Assembly (NCBI GenBank): GCA_038277395.1
Contig: CM076197.1
Span: 87,061,050-87,125,049 of the forward strand
Length of the DNA: 64,000 nucleotides
Source: Dryocosmus kuriphilus
Taxonomy: Eukaryota > Arthropoda > Insecta > Hymenoptera > Cynipidae
Direction: 5' to 3'
Made by a program: the position numbers and the translations under genes. The notes below the pieces were generated by a model, which was not told the DNA's origin, did not search any database, and worked only from the letters and a program-made list of their open reading frames with translations. The stretch's first letter is position 1. The number at the start of each line of letters is the position of its first letter. Shown here in pieces: positions 54,185 to 64,000 of this stretch.

Positions 54185-55137
54185 GGAGCATAAAGGTGGG
54201 AAATGAAATAGGGTCCAAGCACTTCCCGGTAATAGCTAGACTAAAAGGAGGTATCAATAAGCAGAGCAGATGGAAAAAAGAGAGAGGGGGAAAAAGCACA
54301 TGAAAATGGGAGTATGGAGGGTAGATAAATTAAAAGAGTTAAAATATGGAAAAGGAGAAGATTAGGTATGAAAAAGAGGATTGAGTAGATTCGATAATCG
54401 AAAAGTTAAAGGGATCGATTGAGAGGGTAAGGGATGAGATAGACAAAAAAGGAGAAAAGAAAAGAGAAAAGAGAGGCTGGTGGGAAAAGGAATGCTGGGA
54501 GAGTAAAGAAAAATTAAAAGAGTATGTAAGAAGATGGAGAAAAGGGTAAATGGAGAAAGGGGAATATAATAGGAGAAAAAGAGAACGTGAGAGGTGCCGG
54601 AAAGGAAAAGACAAAAGGGGAAGGAGGAATACAAGGAAGAAGTAGAAAGAGCGATCAAAGAAGGTAGGGGGTGGGAGGTGATAAACAGGGAAAGAGGGGA
54701 AAGGAAGGACGTGAATGAAGAAATAGAAATGGATGAGTGGACGGATTATTTCAAGGGACTATTAGGGGGAGAGCAAATTAACATAAGTGTAAAGGGGAAA
54801 AGAGGAGGATAGTCCAAGGAGAAATGGAAGAAGGGACCGAAATAAAAAGAGGAGAAGTGGATGAGGCAATAAATGAACTTAAAAGAAACAAGGCTACAGG
54901 AGCCGATAGCATGGAGAACAAAGCTTTGAAGTATGGAGGAGAAGGGGTAAGGGAAGAGACGTGGAAGGTTTGCAACAAGGTCTGGAAAGGAGAGGGATGG
55001 CCAGAAGAGTGGAGGACAGGGAAGATAGGAGAGTACAGAGGGATCACTCTCATGCCAGTGGGCTATAAAATATATGCAGAAATTTTAAGAAAAAGGTTAG
55101 AGAGTCAGATTGAACAAAAAGAAAGTATCCCACACAA

Positions 55138-56312
55138 TCAGACAGGATTTAGAAAAGGGATGAGAACTGTATATAACATATACGAGGTGTGTCCGAAAAC
55201 TATCCGACCTGCGTTGATGTCTCCGCTTTGGTGCTTTTTTTCGTCATCTGGGCCGTAGAATCCTTCGAAGTAGTCCCCATTTGATTGAAGCACACACTCC
55301 CAGCGGTGCTTGCAAATATTAAAGCAGTCCTCGAACGCAGATTTTGGAATGGCCTTCAGCTCACGCCTCGCATTACTCTGAATCGTCTCGATGTCCTCGA
55401 ACCGCTTTCCTCTGAGCGCTACTTTCAATTTTCGGAACAACCAAAAGTCGCAGGGAGGTTTGTCGGGACTGCACGGAGGCTGGCAAAGCTGTACAATCTT
55501 ATGCTTCGCCAAAAATTGCTGCGCAAGGATCGATGAATGCGCTGGCGCGTTATCGAGGTGAGAAAGCCAGTCACCGCTTGACCAGAAGCGCGGCCGTTTT
55601 CTTCTCACGGCATCATGCAATCTTTTCAGAACTTCAACGTAATATTCTTTGTTGATCATCTCACCTATTGGAGCAAATTCGTAGTGCACAACACCCTCAC
55701 AATCGAAAAAAATAATCAGCATTGACTTAACATGGCTCCGACTTTGACGTGCTTTTTTCGGCCGTGGCTCGTCTGGACGCTTCCACTGTGAAGATTGTTG
55801 TTTAGGTTCAGGATCGTAATCATAAACCCATGATTCATCACCATTAATAACCTTCTTAAGGACATTTTCATCGTCACTGACCATTTCCAAGTTGTTCTGA
55901 GCGACTTCAGAACGAAGGTCTTTCTGCTCGGTCGTGAGCAACTTCGGAATGAATTTCGCACACACACGAGTCATTCCCAAAATCTTGTTCAAAATTTCCC
56001 AAAAAGTCCTTTTCGGTATCCCGAGATCATTTTCTACTTCACGAACAGTCAATCGACGATCACCTTCAATCGCAAGTCGCACACGCTCGATGTTTTCCGG
56101 TGTTGTTGTCAGAAGAGGTCGGCCAGAACGAGGGTCACTGTCAACAGATGTGCGGCCATTTTTAAACTGCCTGTACCACTCATTTATCTGTGTTATGCCC
56201 ATACTTTTGTCCCCAAAAAAGCCTTCTGTATCATTTTAATAGTCTCCGTACAACTCTCGCCGAGATCGAAACAAAACTTGATGCAAATTCGTTGATCTCT
56301 TCTTTCTGTCAT
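55138..56312 (-). pseudogene. mariner 2 transposase, one N-terminal frameshift
   Basis: ATG at 56312 (MTERRDQRICIKFCFDLGES) opens the N-terminal HTH. A 2-base excess in the T-run near 56220 breaks it before MGITQINEWYRQFKNGRTSV. The frame is then open to 55138: RSGRP linker, VINGDESWVYDYDPEPKQ (first D), LSHLDNAPAHSS (second D), PPCSPDKPPCDFWLF (third D, DD34D). Downstream EGFYGPDDEKK the frame runs through the terminal repeat and 45 bases into LINE sequence before a stop, so the usual stop has been lost or is normally in that place. Slightly more eroded than element 1 at its start, but without internal stops. Confidence 0.93.
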
Positions 56313-56518
56313 TTCCAACAGTACACAAATGCGACGAACGGAAAAAACACGTTGGACATAAACACACGTTGCACGCGACCCAAGGCGTTCGGCCGGTAAC
56401 TACGGCATTCAGGGAGTTCGTGCGGGACTACTAGTTACGCTCATACCCCGCAGAGGCCGCTGGAGCGCTCTAGTGCGAAGATATGAACACAGGTCGGATA
56501 GTTTTCGGACACACCTCG
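55183..56518 (-). mobile_element. mariner element 2, 1,336 bp, inside LINE copy E
   Basis: Inverted ends CGAGGTGTGTCCGAAAACTA continuing to TCCGACCTG are identical over at least 29 bp, flanked by TA at 55181-55182 and 56519-56520. A distinct mariner lineage from element 1. Insertion disrupts the RT frame of the LINE, so it post-dates the LINE insertion. Confidence 0.97.
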
Positions 56519-58284
56519 TACGTACTCAACTACTTGGTTAACAGAAATTTAGGGAGAAAGAGAGGGAAACTAGTTGCTTTAATCGTAGATTTTAAAGCAG
56601 CATTTGATTCAGTGAACAGAAAGGTGTTATGTCAGACAATGCAAAAGAGGAGTATAGGGGAAAGGTTGGTGGAGAGGATTAAAGACATTTTTACAGAAAT
56701 CAGGATTAGGGTGAAAATAGGTAAGAAAAAAGGGCAGTTATTCTGGACAAGAAGAGGGCTGAGGCAAGGGTGTCCGTTGAGTCCGCTACTGTTTAATATG
56801 CTGCTGGCAGACTTAGAAGAGAAGCTACAGGATAAAGGGAAAGGGGGGACGGTGTTTAGTAATAGAAAATTATACTCGCTAACATATGCGGACGACCTGG
56901 TTTTATTAGCAGATGATGAGAATTTTTGAAGAGTAAGCGGGAGTGAAAGATTTGACAGTGAACGTTGAAAAGACAAAGGAGATGTGCTTCAAAATTATAA
57001 AGACCAAAATAAATTACGTTTGGAAGATGAACGGACAAATAGTAGAAACGATGGATGATTCTTGTTACCTAGGTTTTTGGTTTAAGGCAGGAGGGAGAAA
57101 CGAGATACAGGTGAGAAAAAGGATAGAAGGGGCGAGTAAAGTAATGGGACAAGTATGGAGTATAGGAAAGAGAAGGTTTAATGACGATTGGAGGATGAGA
57201 GTCTGGCTTTTCGATTCGTTTTTTTGGGCAGTGTTGGGTTATGGAGTAGAGGTATGGGGATGGAAGGAACATAGGAAAGTGTAAAATTTGCGTGACAGAT
57301 TTCTGAGATGGGTAATAGGGGTTAGTTGGAGTTGCCCAGGATACATGCTAAGAGAAGAAGTAGGAAGGGGAAAAATGGTAAATAAGCGAATCAAAAGAAC
57401 CTGGAAGTTTGAAGAGAAGTTGAAGAGGGGAGAGGGGATCAAAATAGCACAAGTATGCTTAGGCGAAATTCGTAACAACAAGGCGAGAGGCAATTTGGGA
57501 AAGTCGAAATGGCAGAAAGAAAGGAATAAAATGAGGAAGGCTTGTGATACACAAGAAGGAGTTGCAGAATGGCAGATCATAGAATTAGAGTTGTTAGTGA
57601 AACAAGGAGAAGAGAGATGGAAAAATATTATGGACTCAAAATATAATAGATGGAATATGATGGTTAAAGGGTTGACGAAACTAGAATATCTACAAAAAAT
57701 AAAAAACGAAGATGAATGGAGTAGACCGATATGGTTCAGAATGGGAGAAGGAGTGAGAGCTTGTAGGTATTTGATGGATAAAGAGGAGAATCTGTGTAAA
57801 GTATGTGGATTCGAAATGGAGCCATGGATACATGTATTAGAGAGGTGTACAGGTGAGAAAGATAGTTGAGTGTGGATGAGTCTGTAAGATGGATTTTGGA
57901 TGGCAATGGACAGGGAGCAGCATGGATGAAGAAATTGGAAGAATTAAGAGAAAGCAAGGGAACAGGGTAGAACCAAACGAGAAATCCTGAAAAAGAAAAA
58001 TAAAAAGTAACCCGAGAAAATGTATTTTTACGGTAAGAGGAAACGGAAGCTCCGGAAGATCGCTCATTAGTAAAATTAAGATTAGTATTGGAAATTAGTG
58101 TTAAGAAAGGCATTACACTAGATTATAAGTAGTGGTTAAGTTAGAGTAAGGATGAATTGTAATCATACGTACAGGGAGCGGAGGCCCTCAAACCCGGAAA
58201 AGGGAGAGATTAAATAAACTGAATTAATCAAAACTAATGAATTTATTTAGACCGAAATAAGTTGCTCGCTATAGAAAGAGAAAG

Positions 58285-58337
58285 TTTAAGAGGGAACGAT
58301 AGAGAGAGGGGTAGAGAGAGAGAGGGACAGATAGAGA
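58285..58337. repeat. Degenerate (GA)n microsatellite
   Basis: AGAGAGAGGGGTAGAGAGAG and related. Confidence 0.85.
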
Positions 58338-58635
58338 GCTGCCGCAGGCCAAACGCCTTACCGACTGGCGTGTCGGAATTTCGTGACGGAATTTTGTGAT
58401 GTGTCGTTCCAATTTTTCTCAGTTAGGTCACCTTCGCAGGCCTACAATAGGAAGCATAGCTTCAAAAATCTGACCTGAAGACGTTCTGAAGTATCTAATG
58501 CTGAACACTTTTAAAAAATCATCAAAATCGGTTAAGAATTATAGCTTGTAGTGGATTATGAACAGTAAATTCCTAATCCGTCCCACTGTGCGGTAGTTCA
58601 ATTGTTTCAAGATACTTACATTCAAAAGCCCTAAT

Positions 58636-58806
58636 TTTCCGCACAAAAAAGTACTGGACTTATTTTTGCTGCGTCTTATGTTTTTTCAGGTTTCAATTGA
58701 AGCGTTGCCGGGTCAACTTCATGTAATTATTTTTTGTTTAGAAACTCAATCTAAGTCCTTTTGGATCGATATATGACTCAAAATAAGCCCAGCTTTTTTT
58801 CTGTAT
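58636..58806. mobile_element. MITE family M1, copy 2
   Basis: Left GTACTGGACTTATTTTTGCT and right (reverse-complemented) ACAGAAAAAAAGCTGGGCTT are inverted. The core shares GCGTTGCCGGGTCAACTTCA and TCATGTAATTATTTTTTGTT with copy 1. Confidence 0.75.
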
Positions 58807-59540
58807 AGAGCATTCAAATCTCAAAGATGTAATTAACTTCAAGACTTCCTTTTTTTCGTGTTGAATCGTAATTAACGATGAATCGTTCATGCTTTATGAA
58901 ATTGCAGAGCACGAAACTGTAATTCTTATACATTTTTTTCTGTATAAAACAGTGTGCCGTAAAGCTCCTCGTTTCCACTTGTTTCTGCATCCGCGTGAAA
59001 CTTATCTTATTCGGAAGTTTCCACAGTATCCTGCTCTATAACCGAGAACTTTTGTCCGACGATCGAGCTCGGTAATTGGACTTTAAAGCAGGCGTGCTGA
59101 GCATAGTGCTGCGTTGCTGAAACGACTGTAGTTGTAGCTCGCAGTTGTTGTATAACTACATCCGGTCGAAAGTAGCGAGACGATTGTTTTGTAGCTACTA
59201 GTCTAGAGCAATTACATTTACCTCATCCCCAACCTTCTTTTTACTTTTCACCCATTTTTTTTTTTTTCAAACTCGCGCTTGTCGTGTGTCTCCGCTTTTC
59301 AACTTCGACGAGGACGCGAATATTTTAGAAATGAGGATTACATCAAAATGTTTTGTAATTCTTTTCGAAGAAAATGTACGCTTAAGAGAATATACGTAAA
59401 GTTATCTCACGGGTAATTATATTGGAAAAGTAAATAAAAAAAGTTAAGCCATAAGAAATAATTTTCCTAACGGAAAAATTCTTTGACATCCTCTTCGGTC
59501 TTACAATCTCTTGAAATTACTCCAAAATAAAGGAAAAGAT
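58807..59540. other. Intergenic, no gene recognised
   Basis: Mixed composition. 59030-59210 is GC-richer (GACGATCGAGCTCGG, GTTGTAGCTCGCAGTTG) without an open frame worth calling. Confidence 0.4.
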
Positions 59541-59599
59541 GTTTGTTTCCATTTTGAGTACAAAAAACTTTATTTAAATCCTTATTTCAAAGAAACAAC

Positions 59600-59640
59600 G
59601 TTTCGACTCTTAACTGTAGGTCTTCCTCAGGTCCCAAACT
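59600..59640 (-). ncRNA. Hammerhead ribozyme-like motif at the Penelope 3' end
   Basis: The minus strand reads CTGAGGA (59630-59624), a 19-base insert whose ends GAC and GTC can pair, then GAAAC (59604-59600). CTGANGA, stem II and GAAA are the conserved hammerhead core, and hammerheads are known in Penelope-like elements (established). Stems I and III and the cleavage site are not verified here. Confidence 0.45.
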
Positions 59641-60209
59641 ATAAAACTAATATAAAAATAATTTTAAATAAGTAAAAACATAGTCTAAAAAATCGGTGGT
59701 CAAAGAAAGAGGTTATTTCGAAGTCATATTTACCTCTAATTCTGCCATGTGCATGTTGTTATTAGAAGAAGTTTAAAAAAATTATTGGTGAGACCAAATG
59801 TTACAAAAAATTACATTTTTAAATAACTAATTTCTAAAAATAAAGTTATAAAAAATAAGAAGTGGGTATGACGGACAAAAGCATTTAGTACAATTTTTTA
59901 GGTTTGGTAAGAATGGTAACCAAATGGTCGTCTGTAAACGGTAACCAAGTAACCCATTGATGTCCAACTCTATCAGTGATTCAACCACAGATGATAATGC
60001 GTACCAAAGCGTTTGCAGTTTGAAATAAAATTTGAATTATATTTTTATTTTAAAATACTTTGGTAACATTGATTGATTTTTAAAATTTCGGTCTAAAGAT
60101 TTATATGGTTTTGCTTGTATTTATTTATAAAGATTGATTCTAAAATTTTTATTTTTTTCTGTTTTTTTCCCTAGTTAAAATTTTAATGTTTTCATAGTTA
60201 AAATCGAAA

Positions 60210-61140
60210 AAGTGATCAAAATTCCATGCGTGTTGAGATGAACCAGTGTTCATATTTCGCATCCTACACTCTCTTTTGTGTTGAGCTATTCTTCTTTCTA
60301 GTCTCCTGCCAGTCTCGCCGATATAAATTTTGCTGCAAACTGAACATTTTATTAAATAAACTACATTAGATAGGTTTTCAGTTTTTTCTAAATCCTTTTT
60401 CTTATGGTCAAAATTTCCTAAATTCTAATCATTTTTAAAGTAGACTTTTATGTTAAATTTTATAAGACCGTTTCTTATTCTTTCACATAATGCCTGAATG
60501 TATGGTAACGTGACCTTTAAATCAGTTTTTTATGTAGCTTTTTAACCATTTTTTCTTTTTGCTCGAACCATTATAAATTTCATGAACTCTTTCTTTAATT
60601 ATCTCTCTATGAGAGGCAAAGGATAATTATTTTGTAATAAAGTGACTTTAAGTTTATCCAAATTGTTTTTTCTGAATTTTAAAGCGCTAAGTTTTACACA
60701 CCTATCAATTAAACCTTTAGTTAAACCTACGTTTTGGCTAAATTGATGGTGGGAATCAAAATTTAAACATTTGCTTGAGCAAGTAGGTTTTTTGAATAAA
60801 TTTGTAATTAAATTACCTTCTTGTGTTTTTATGATTGATAGATCTAAATAATTTAAAGAGTTGTTTTTTCTACTTCTGAAGTGAATTGTACGGAATCTTC
60901 TACATTATTAAAAGTCTCTAGTATTTCATGAATTTTGTCAGTAGGAACAATTGTAAAAACGTCATTAACGTAGCTTTTAAAAAAAATTGGTTGAAAACTT
61001 AAACGAGATAAAGCTCTTCTTTCTATACCTTCAAGAACAAGATTAGCAGCGAGTGGGGAAAGTGGTGACCCCATTGGACAACCAGAAACTTGTTTATAAA
61101 AAATGTCGTTAAAAGAAAATACTGTGTTATTGAATAGGTA
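60210..61140 (-). pseudogene. Penelope-like RT and GIY-YIG endonuclease remnant
   Basis: From 61140: NNTVFSFNDIFYKQVSGCPM then GSPLSPLAANLVLEGIE (RT motif typical of Penelope), YVNDVFTIVP (the usual Y-x-D-D-x-F core with N in place of the first D), FNNVEDSVQFTSEVE, then the linker with FKKPTCSSKCLNFDSHH-type and KGLIDRCVKLSALKF. At 60365-60240 VVYLIKCSVCSKIYIGETGR and RLERRIAQHKREC form the GIY-YIG endonuclease (here YL...YIG). Several stops and frameshifts separate the parts. Function when intact: reverse transcription with integration by the GIY-YIG nuclease. Confidence 0.75.
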
Positions 61141-61350
61141 CTATTCTGACAGCTATTAAAATTTCATTCTTAGATATTTTTGTGAGATTTCTGTGAAAAT
61201 TAGGTTTTTCTTCTATACAATCTGAATCTAAATTAAAGAATTTGTCAAAGATTTTTCCGTTAGGGAAATTAATTCTTTTGGTGTAATTATTAAAACGATC
61301 GAAGAAAGAAAAGCTTTAGAAGTCTCTCAAGTATTTTGTACATTTAGATA

Positions 61351-61934
61351 GAAAAGGACAACTCAAAAAAGTTATGCATATATAATTTTAGAACTTAAAC
61401 TATATAAGAAGTCATAGTCCCGTTTTTTTGAAGTGAAAAAATTTTTAATTTTTAGTAAAAAATTGCATAGATAACGTTTTTTTAAAAAGTAGGAAAGGGT
61501 TTTCATTCGTTCTTTTTAATGGAATCTAACGACCAGCTTTAATTTGCGATAGCTTCAACGGTTCCCGAGATTAATCGCAAGAAAGACATAAGAAATCAAG
61601 GTTTCATGTGAAATCGTTATATCCCACTAAATAATTGTATTTTTTTAAACAAAAAAAAAGCGATTTTCTTTTTCTTTTAATTTCGAAGAAAACTGAAAAC
61701 ATAAATTCATTCTAGCACTTACCCTATAATGACCAAATATTCTAAATTAGATGTAGACATTCATGATTTCACTCTTCTTAAGATACAGTAAAGAGTTTGT
61801 CGACAAAAATCTTCCTTTCGGCACGTTCTAGAGTCAATTTTGCAACCCCTAGATACTATCTAAAGAAAATTATTTAAAGAATAAAATACAATTTTACAGT
61901 GATATTGAAACTCCAAAGTTATTTCGATATGAAA
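61351..61934. other. AT-rich intergenic stretch
   Basis: Nothing recognised. Confidence 0.5.
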
Positions 61935-62165
61935 CACTATATTTAGATGATGTAATGGTGGTGTTGACCAGGGTAGAAGCGTTCAGTTTTAGATGTAAAA
62001 GAGAATTTTTTTTTTGTTGATTACTGGTCCTTTGTACTTAGCTAGATGATGTAATGGCGGTGTTGACCAGGTTATAAGCGTTAAGTTTTAGGTGTAAAAG
62101 AGAAATTTTGTTGTTGATTACAAGAAAAATTACAAAAAAATTTCTCTTTTACATCTAAAACTTAA
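61935..62165. repeat. ~105 bp direct duplication plus inverted copy of its end
   Basis: TAGATGATGTAATGGYGGTGTTGACCAGG...GTGTAAAAGAGAAWTTT occurs at 61938-62020 and 62042-62117. AAATTTCTCTTTTACATCTA and AAACTTAAT (62138-62166) is the reverse complement of the unit end. Confidence 0.8.
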
Positions 62166-62235
62166 TAAAACACTATAGTTCATTCATACCTATTTTAATT
62201 TAATTAGAATAAGTTATTCGGATTATTGGTTAGAG

Positions 62236-62358
62236 GCAGTAATTAAATTACGTAACGGATTATCGAGCCGTCTCCAGACACCTCCTCCCTTTTACCATTA
62301 GACCGTAACACAGAGAATGCCTACCCCCACCCCCTTCAGCTGTTACGTAATTTAAGTA
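62236..62358. mobile_element. ~120 bp candidate MITE, ends AATTACGTAAC
   Basis: TTAAATTACGTAACGG at the left is mirrored by GTTACGTAATTTAAG at the right. GC-richer core with CCCCCACCCCC. Confidence 0.6.
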
Positions 62359-62479
62359 CAGCCCCTTACCTAATACCTAACTAAAATTTTACTAGCTTTC
62401 ACTGTCACCTTTTTTCGACTGTCACTGTTTATCGATATGATTTAAATCTCAAATTAAATAAAAAATATATATATAAAAA

Positions 62480-62597
62480 ATCTGAGACTCTAGGGTAAAG
62501 TCTCAATTTAGGTAATTTTGGGCTGAAAAATGTTGCGTCTTAAACTAGGTTGAATATTGCACTTAAAATAAGCCCAGCTTTTTCTGTTTTTCTTTTT
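62480..62597. mobile_element. MITE family M1, copy 3 (right part)
   Basis: GGCTGAAAAATGTTGCGTCT and AAAATAAGCCCAGCTTTTTC match the right halves of copies 1 and 2. The left end is lost. Confidence 0.65.
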
Positions 62598-63251
62598 AAC
62601 AAAATTTAATAAAAATCGGTATGTAGGACTTTTTCGGTATTCTGAAACTGTATTTAATTTTTACAATTAAAAATTAAAAATGGTGGATTTGTAATTTCGG
62701 AAATTTAGTTAGAATTTTAAATAAAATCGGTTTAAAAAGTTAGCATAAAACTACCCCTAGAATATGCCGAAGGGAGATTTTTTTAGCTCCTCCCTTAATT
62801 AGCCATTATTATGGCCTAATTTCCGGAAATTAAGGACACAGGCGCATATTTTTCTCTGTATTTTAAACCATGAGTGATACTAGAGATAAATCCTTTTTTT
62901 CAATTTAGTTCGCCAATGAGAAGCAAAAAAAAACTTACTGTTCATTAAAAAAAAAAAAATACAGTGACAGATACAACGATTTTCGTGAAACCCTGATTTT
63001 TCGTTTTCCTTTCCTTACTTGTTATTATCTCGAGAACCATTGGAGCTATCGCAAAGTTAAACAAACGTATCAAATGTTATTTAGAAAATTACGTTACAAA
63101 TATTTATTTAAAAACCTCTGATGAGAAAAAATGGATGCAATATTCAAATTAAGTGTAAAAAAATCGACAAAAACCAGATCCAAAAATGCACTTCTTTGAA
63201 AAAAGAAATTTTTCAATATACGCATTGCTCAGTGAGCAATCTGGAAACAAT

Positions 63252-63858
63252 AGAATTAAAAATTTGATAAAAACTCCTGGTTTTTGTGTTTTTAGCAATT
63301 ATATGAATGAAAACACATTTTTAGAAAGTCACTTAATTAAAAAACTAAAAAAGTAATAATTTAACGAAGAAATTGAAAAAAAACTTGTAAATGATAAGGC
63401 AAAAAACTCCCAAATTTTGACGATACAATTTCAAAAGCGAAATTAATAAAAAAAAATAGGAATATTTTATTGTGCGAAAAAAAATGTTAAATAAATTACG
63501 ACAGAAAATTTTTCCGCATTTAAAAATTGTAACTGCACTGGAGACCTGCACTGGTGTAGATGCAATTTTTAAATTCGGAAAAATTTTGCATGATAATTTA
63601 TTAAATTTTTTATTTTCGAATAATTAAATATACCTAAAGTGCTTTTTCATTAATTTCGGTTTTGAAATGGTATCGTCAAAATTTGGGTGTTTCCCGCCTT
63701 ATTATTTAAAAGTTTTTTTTTAGATTTTTTTAAAATTATTTTTTTATCTTTTCAGCTTTTTAATTAAAAGACTTGCCAAAAATGTGTCTTTATTCACATA
63801 ATTGTTAAAAACACAAAAACTGGGAGTTTTTATCAAATTTTTAATTTTTTAGGCATTT
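63252..63858. repeat. ~600 bp near-perfect palindrome (long hairpin)
   Basis: 63252-63540 is mirrored by 63550-63858: AATTAAAAATTTGATAAAAA, CTCC/GGGAGTTTTTATCA, TTTTTGTGTTTTTA, AAAACACATTTTT, CGACAGAAAATTTTTCCG. The centre is GCACTGGAGACCTGCACTGG. No coding capacity. Foldback MITE or inverted duplication. Confidence 0.8.
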
Positions 63859-64000
63859 CTTTTTTAACTTTTTCAGATTTTAAAGAGATAGATTTTCTAA
63901 AAATATACATTTTATCCGTTTTTCTGCATGTAAAGATAGCATAAAACCGGAAGTTTTTTCAAGTTTTTAACTTTTTACTTATTTTAAATGGTTTTTTAAT

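Larger units (their letters stand above)
54594..57869 (+). pseudogene. LINE copy E ORF2 remnant, interrupted by mariner 2
   Basis: Pieces in order: 54594-54812 (EEVERAIKEGRGWEVINRER), 54824-55182 (ELKRNKATGADSMENKALKY, MPVGYKIYAEILRKRL, HNQTGFRKGM), the mariner, then 56519-56929 (YVLNYLVNRNLGRKRGKLVA, DFKAAFDSVNRK, RQGCPLSPLLFNMLLADL, YADD at 56885-56896) and 57288-57869 (GVSWSCPGYMLREE, CKVCGFEMEPWIHVLERC knuckle). Removing the mariner plus one TA restores NIYVLNY exactly across the site. A stop at 56927 (ENFx) and frame changes near 54813, 56940 and 57285 show it was dead or has decayed. Confidence 0.85.
54185..58235 (+). mobile_element. LINE copy E, 5'-truncated, split by mariner 2
   Basis: About 2.7 kb of LINE without the 1.34 kb mariner. 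It starts in the endonuclease end (GNEIGSKHFPVIARLK, matching GNEIGSEHFPVIATLK in copy D) and runs through RT to a 3' UTR with GAGGAAACGGAAGC, GGCCCTCAAACCCGGAAAAG and the tail TTAAATAAACTG. A separate subfamily from copies C and D, judged by divergence. No clear target duplication was found. Confidence 0.85.
59541..61350 (-). mobile_element. Penelope-like element fragment
   Basis: Minus-strand order RT, linker, GIY-YIG endonuclease, then a terminal region with a hammerhead-like motif: the standard layout of Penelope-like elements. Truncated at the RT N-terminus around 61350 and full of small indels. Confidence 0.8.

Overview
This is eukaryotic, AT-rich DNA, almost certainly from an insect. 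The evidence is a spliced S1A serine-protease gene with GT-AG introns, a Jockey-type LINE, two mariner elements, a Penelope-like element, and several copies of one APE-type non-LTR retrotransposon whose 3' end is an A-rich tail. Hymenoptera is my best guess because this LINE style and mariner mix resemble what I know from ants and parasitoid wasps, but that is inference and the sequence does not prove it. I see no prokaryotic features, rRNA or CRISPR.

The window is dominated by transposable elements. From left to right: a 5'-truncated LINE with target-site duplications (2-1968); a 3.1 kb element with ~350 bp inverted termini that holds a minisatellite and small MITEs (2897-5995); a lone GC-rich candidate exon (6090-6481); AT-rich foldback repeats around an internally deleted LINE (7340-9935); a repeat with a Merlin/ISXO2-like transposase fragment (9936-11742); a second truncated LINE with a perfect 15 bp duplication (12865-14748); and a decayed multi-exon Tnp2/CACTA-like gene (16030-23933, minus). 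A ~5 kb nearly full-length LINE sits in one intron of that gene. A second, palindromic copy of the Merlin-like repeat lies at 25081-26982.

From 27 to 36.5 kb there are an 88 bp minisatellite, a 255 bp tandem repeat, an unusual ~140 bp satellite with a run of 16-18 G in most units, a Jockey-like LINE wreck (minus), and small duplications. From 36.8 to 47 kb lies the only clear host gene: a secreted S1A serine protease in three exons with a 5 kb first intron. Two foldback-like elements flank its last two exons; each is built of tandem subrepeats, (GTC/GTT)n tracts and GC hairpins. The right third holds another inverted-repeat element, a cluster of AGGTCA half-sites, a mariner with only two nonsense codons, a long hairpin, a tRNA-like SINE candidate, a LINE interrupted by a second mariner, a Penelope-like fragment with a hammerhead-like motif, and a 600 bp palindrome at the end.

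No operon-like functional unit exists here. The biology is insertion, nesting and decay: LINE into intron, mariner into LINE, LINE into tandem repeat, foldback elements into a protease intron. Several otherwise intact reading frames break at A8/T8 homopolymers, so assembly or sequencing indels should be excluded before calling them pseudogenes.
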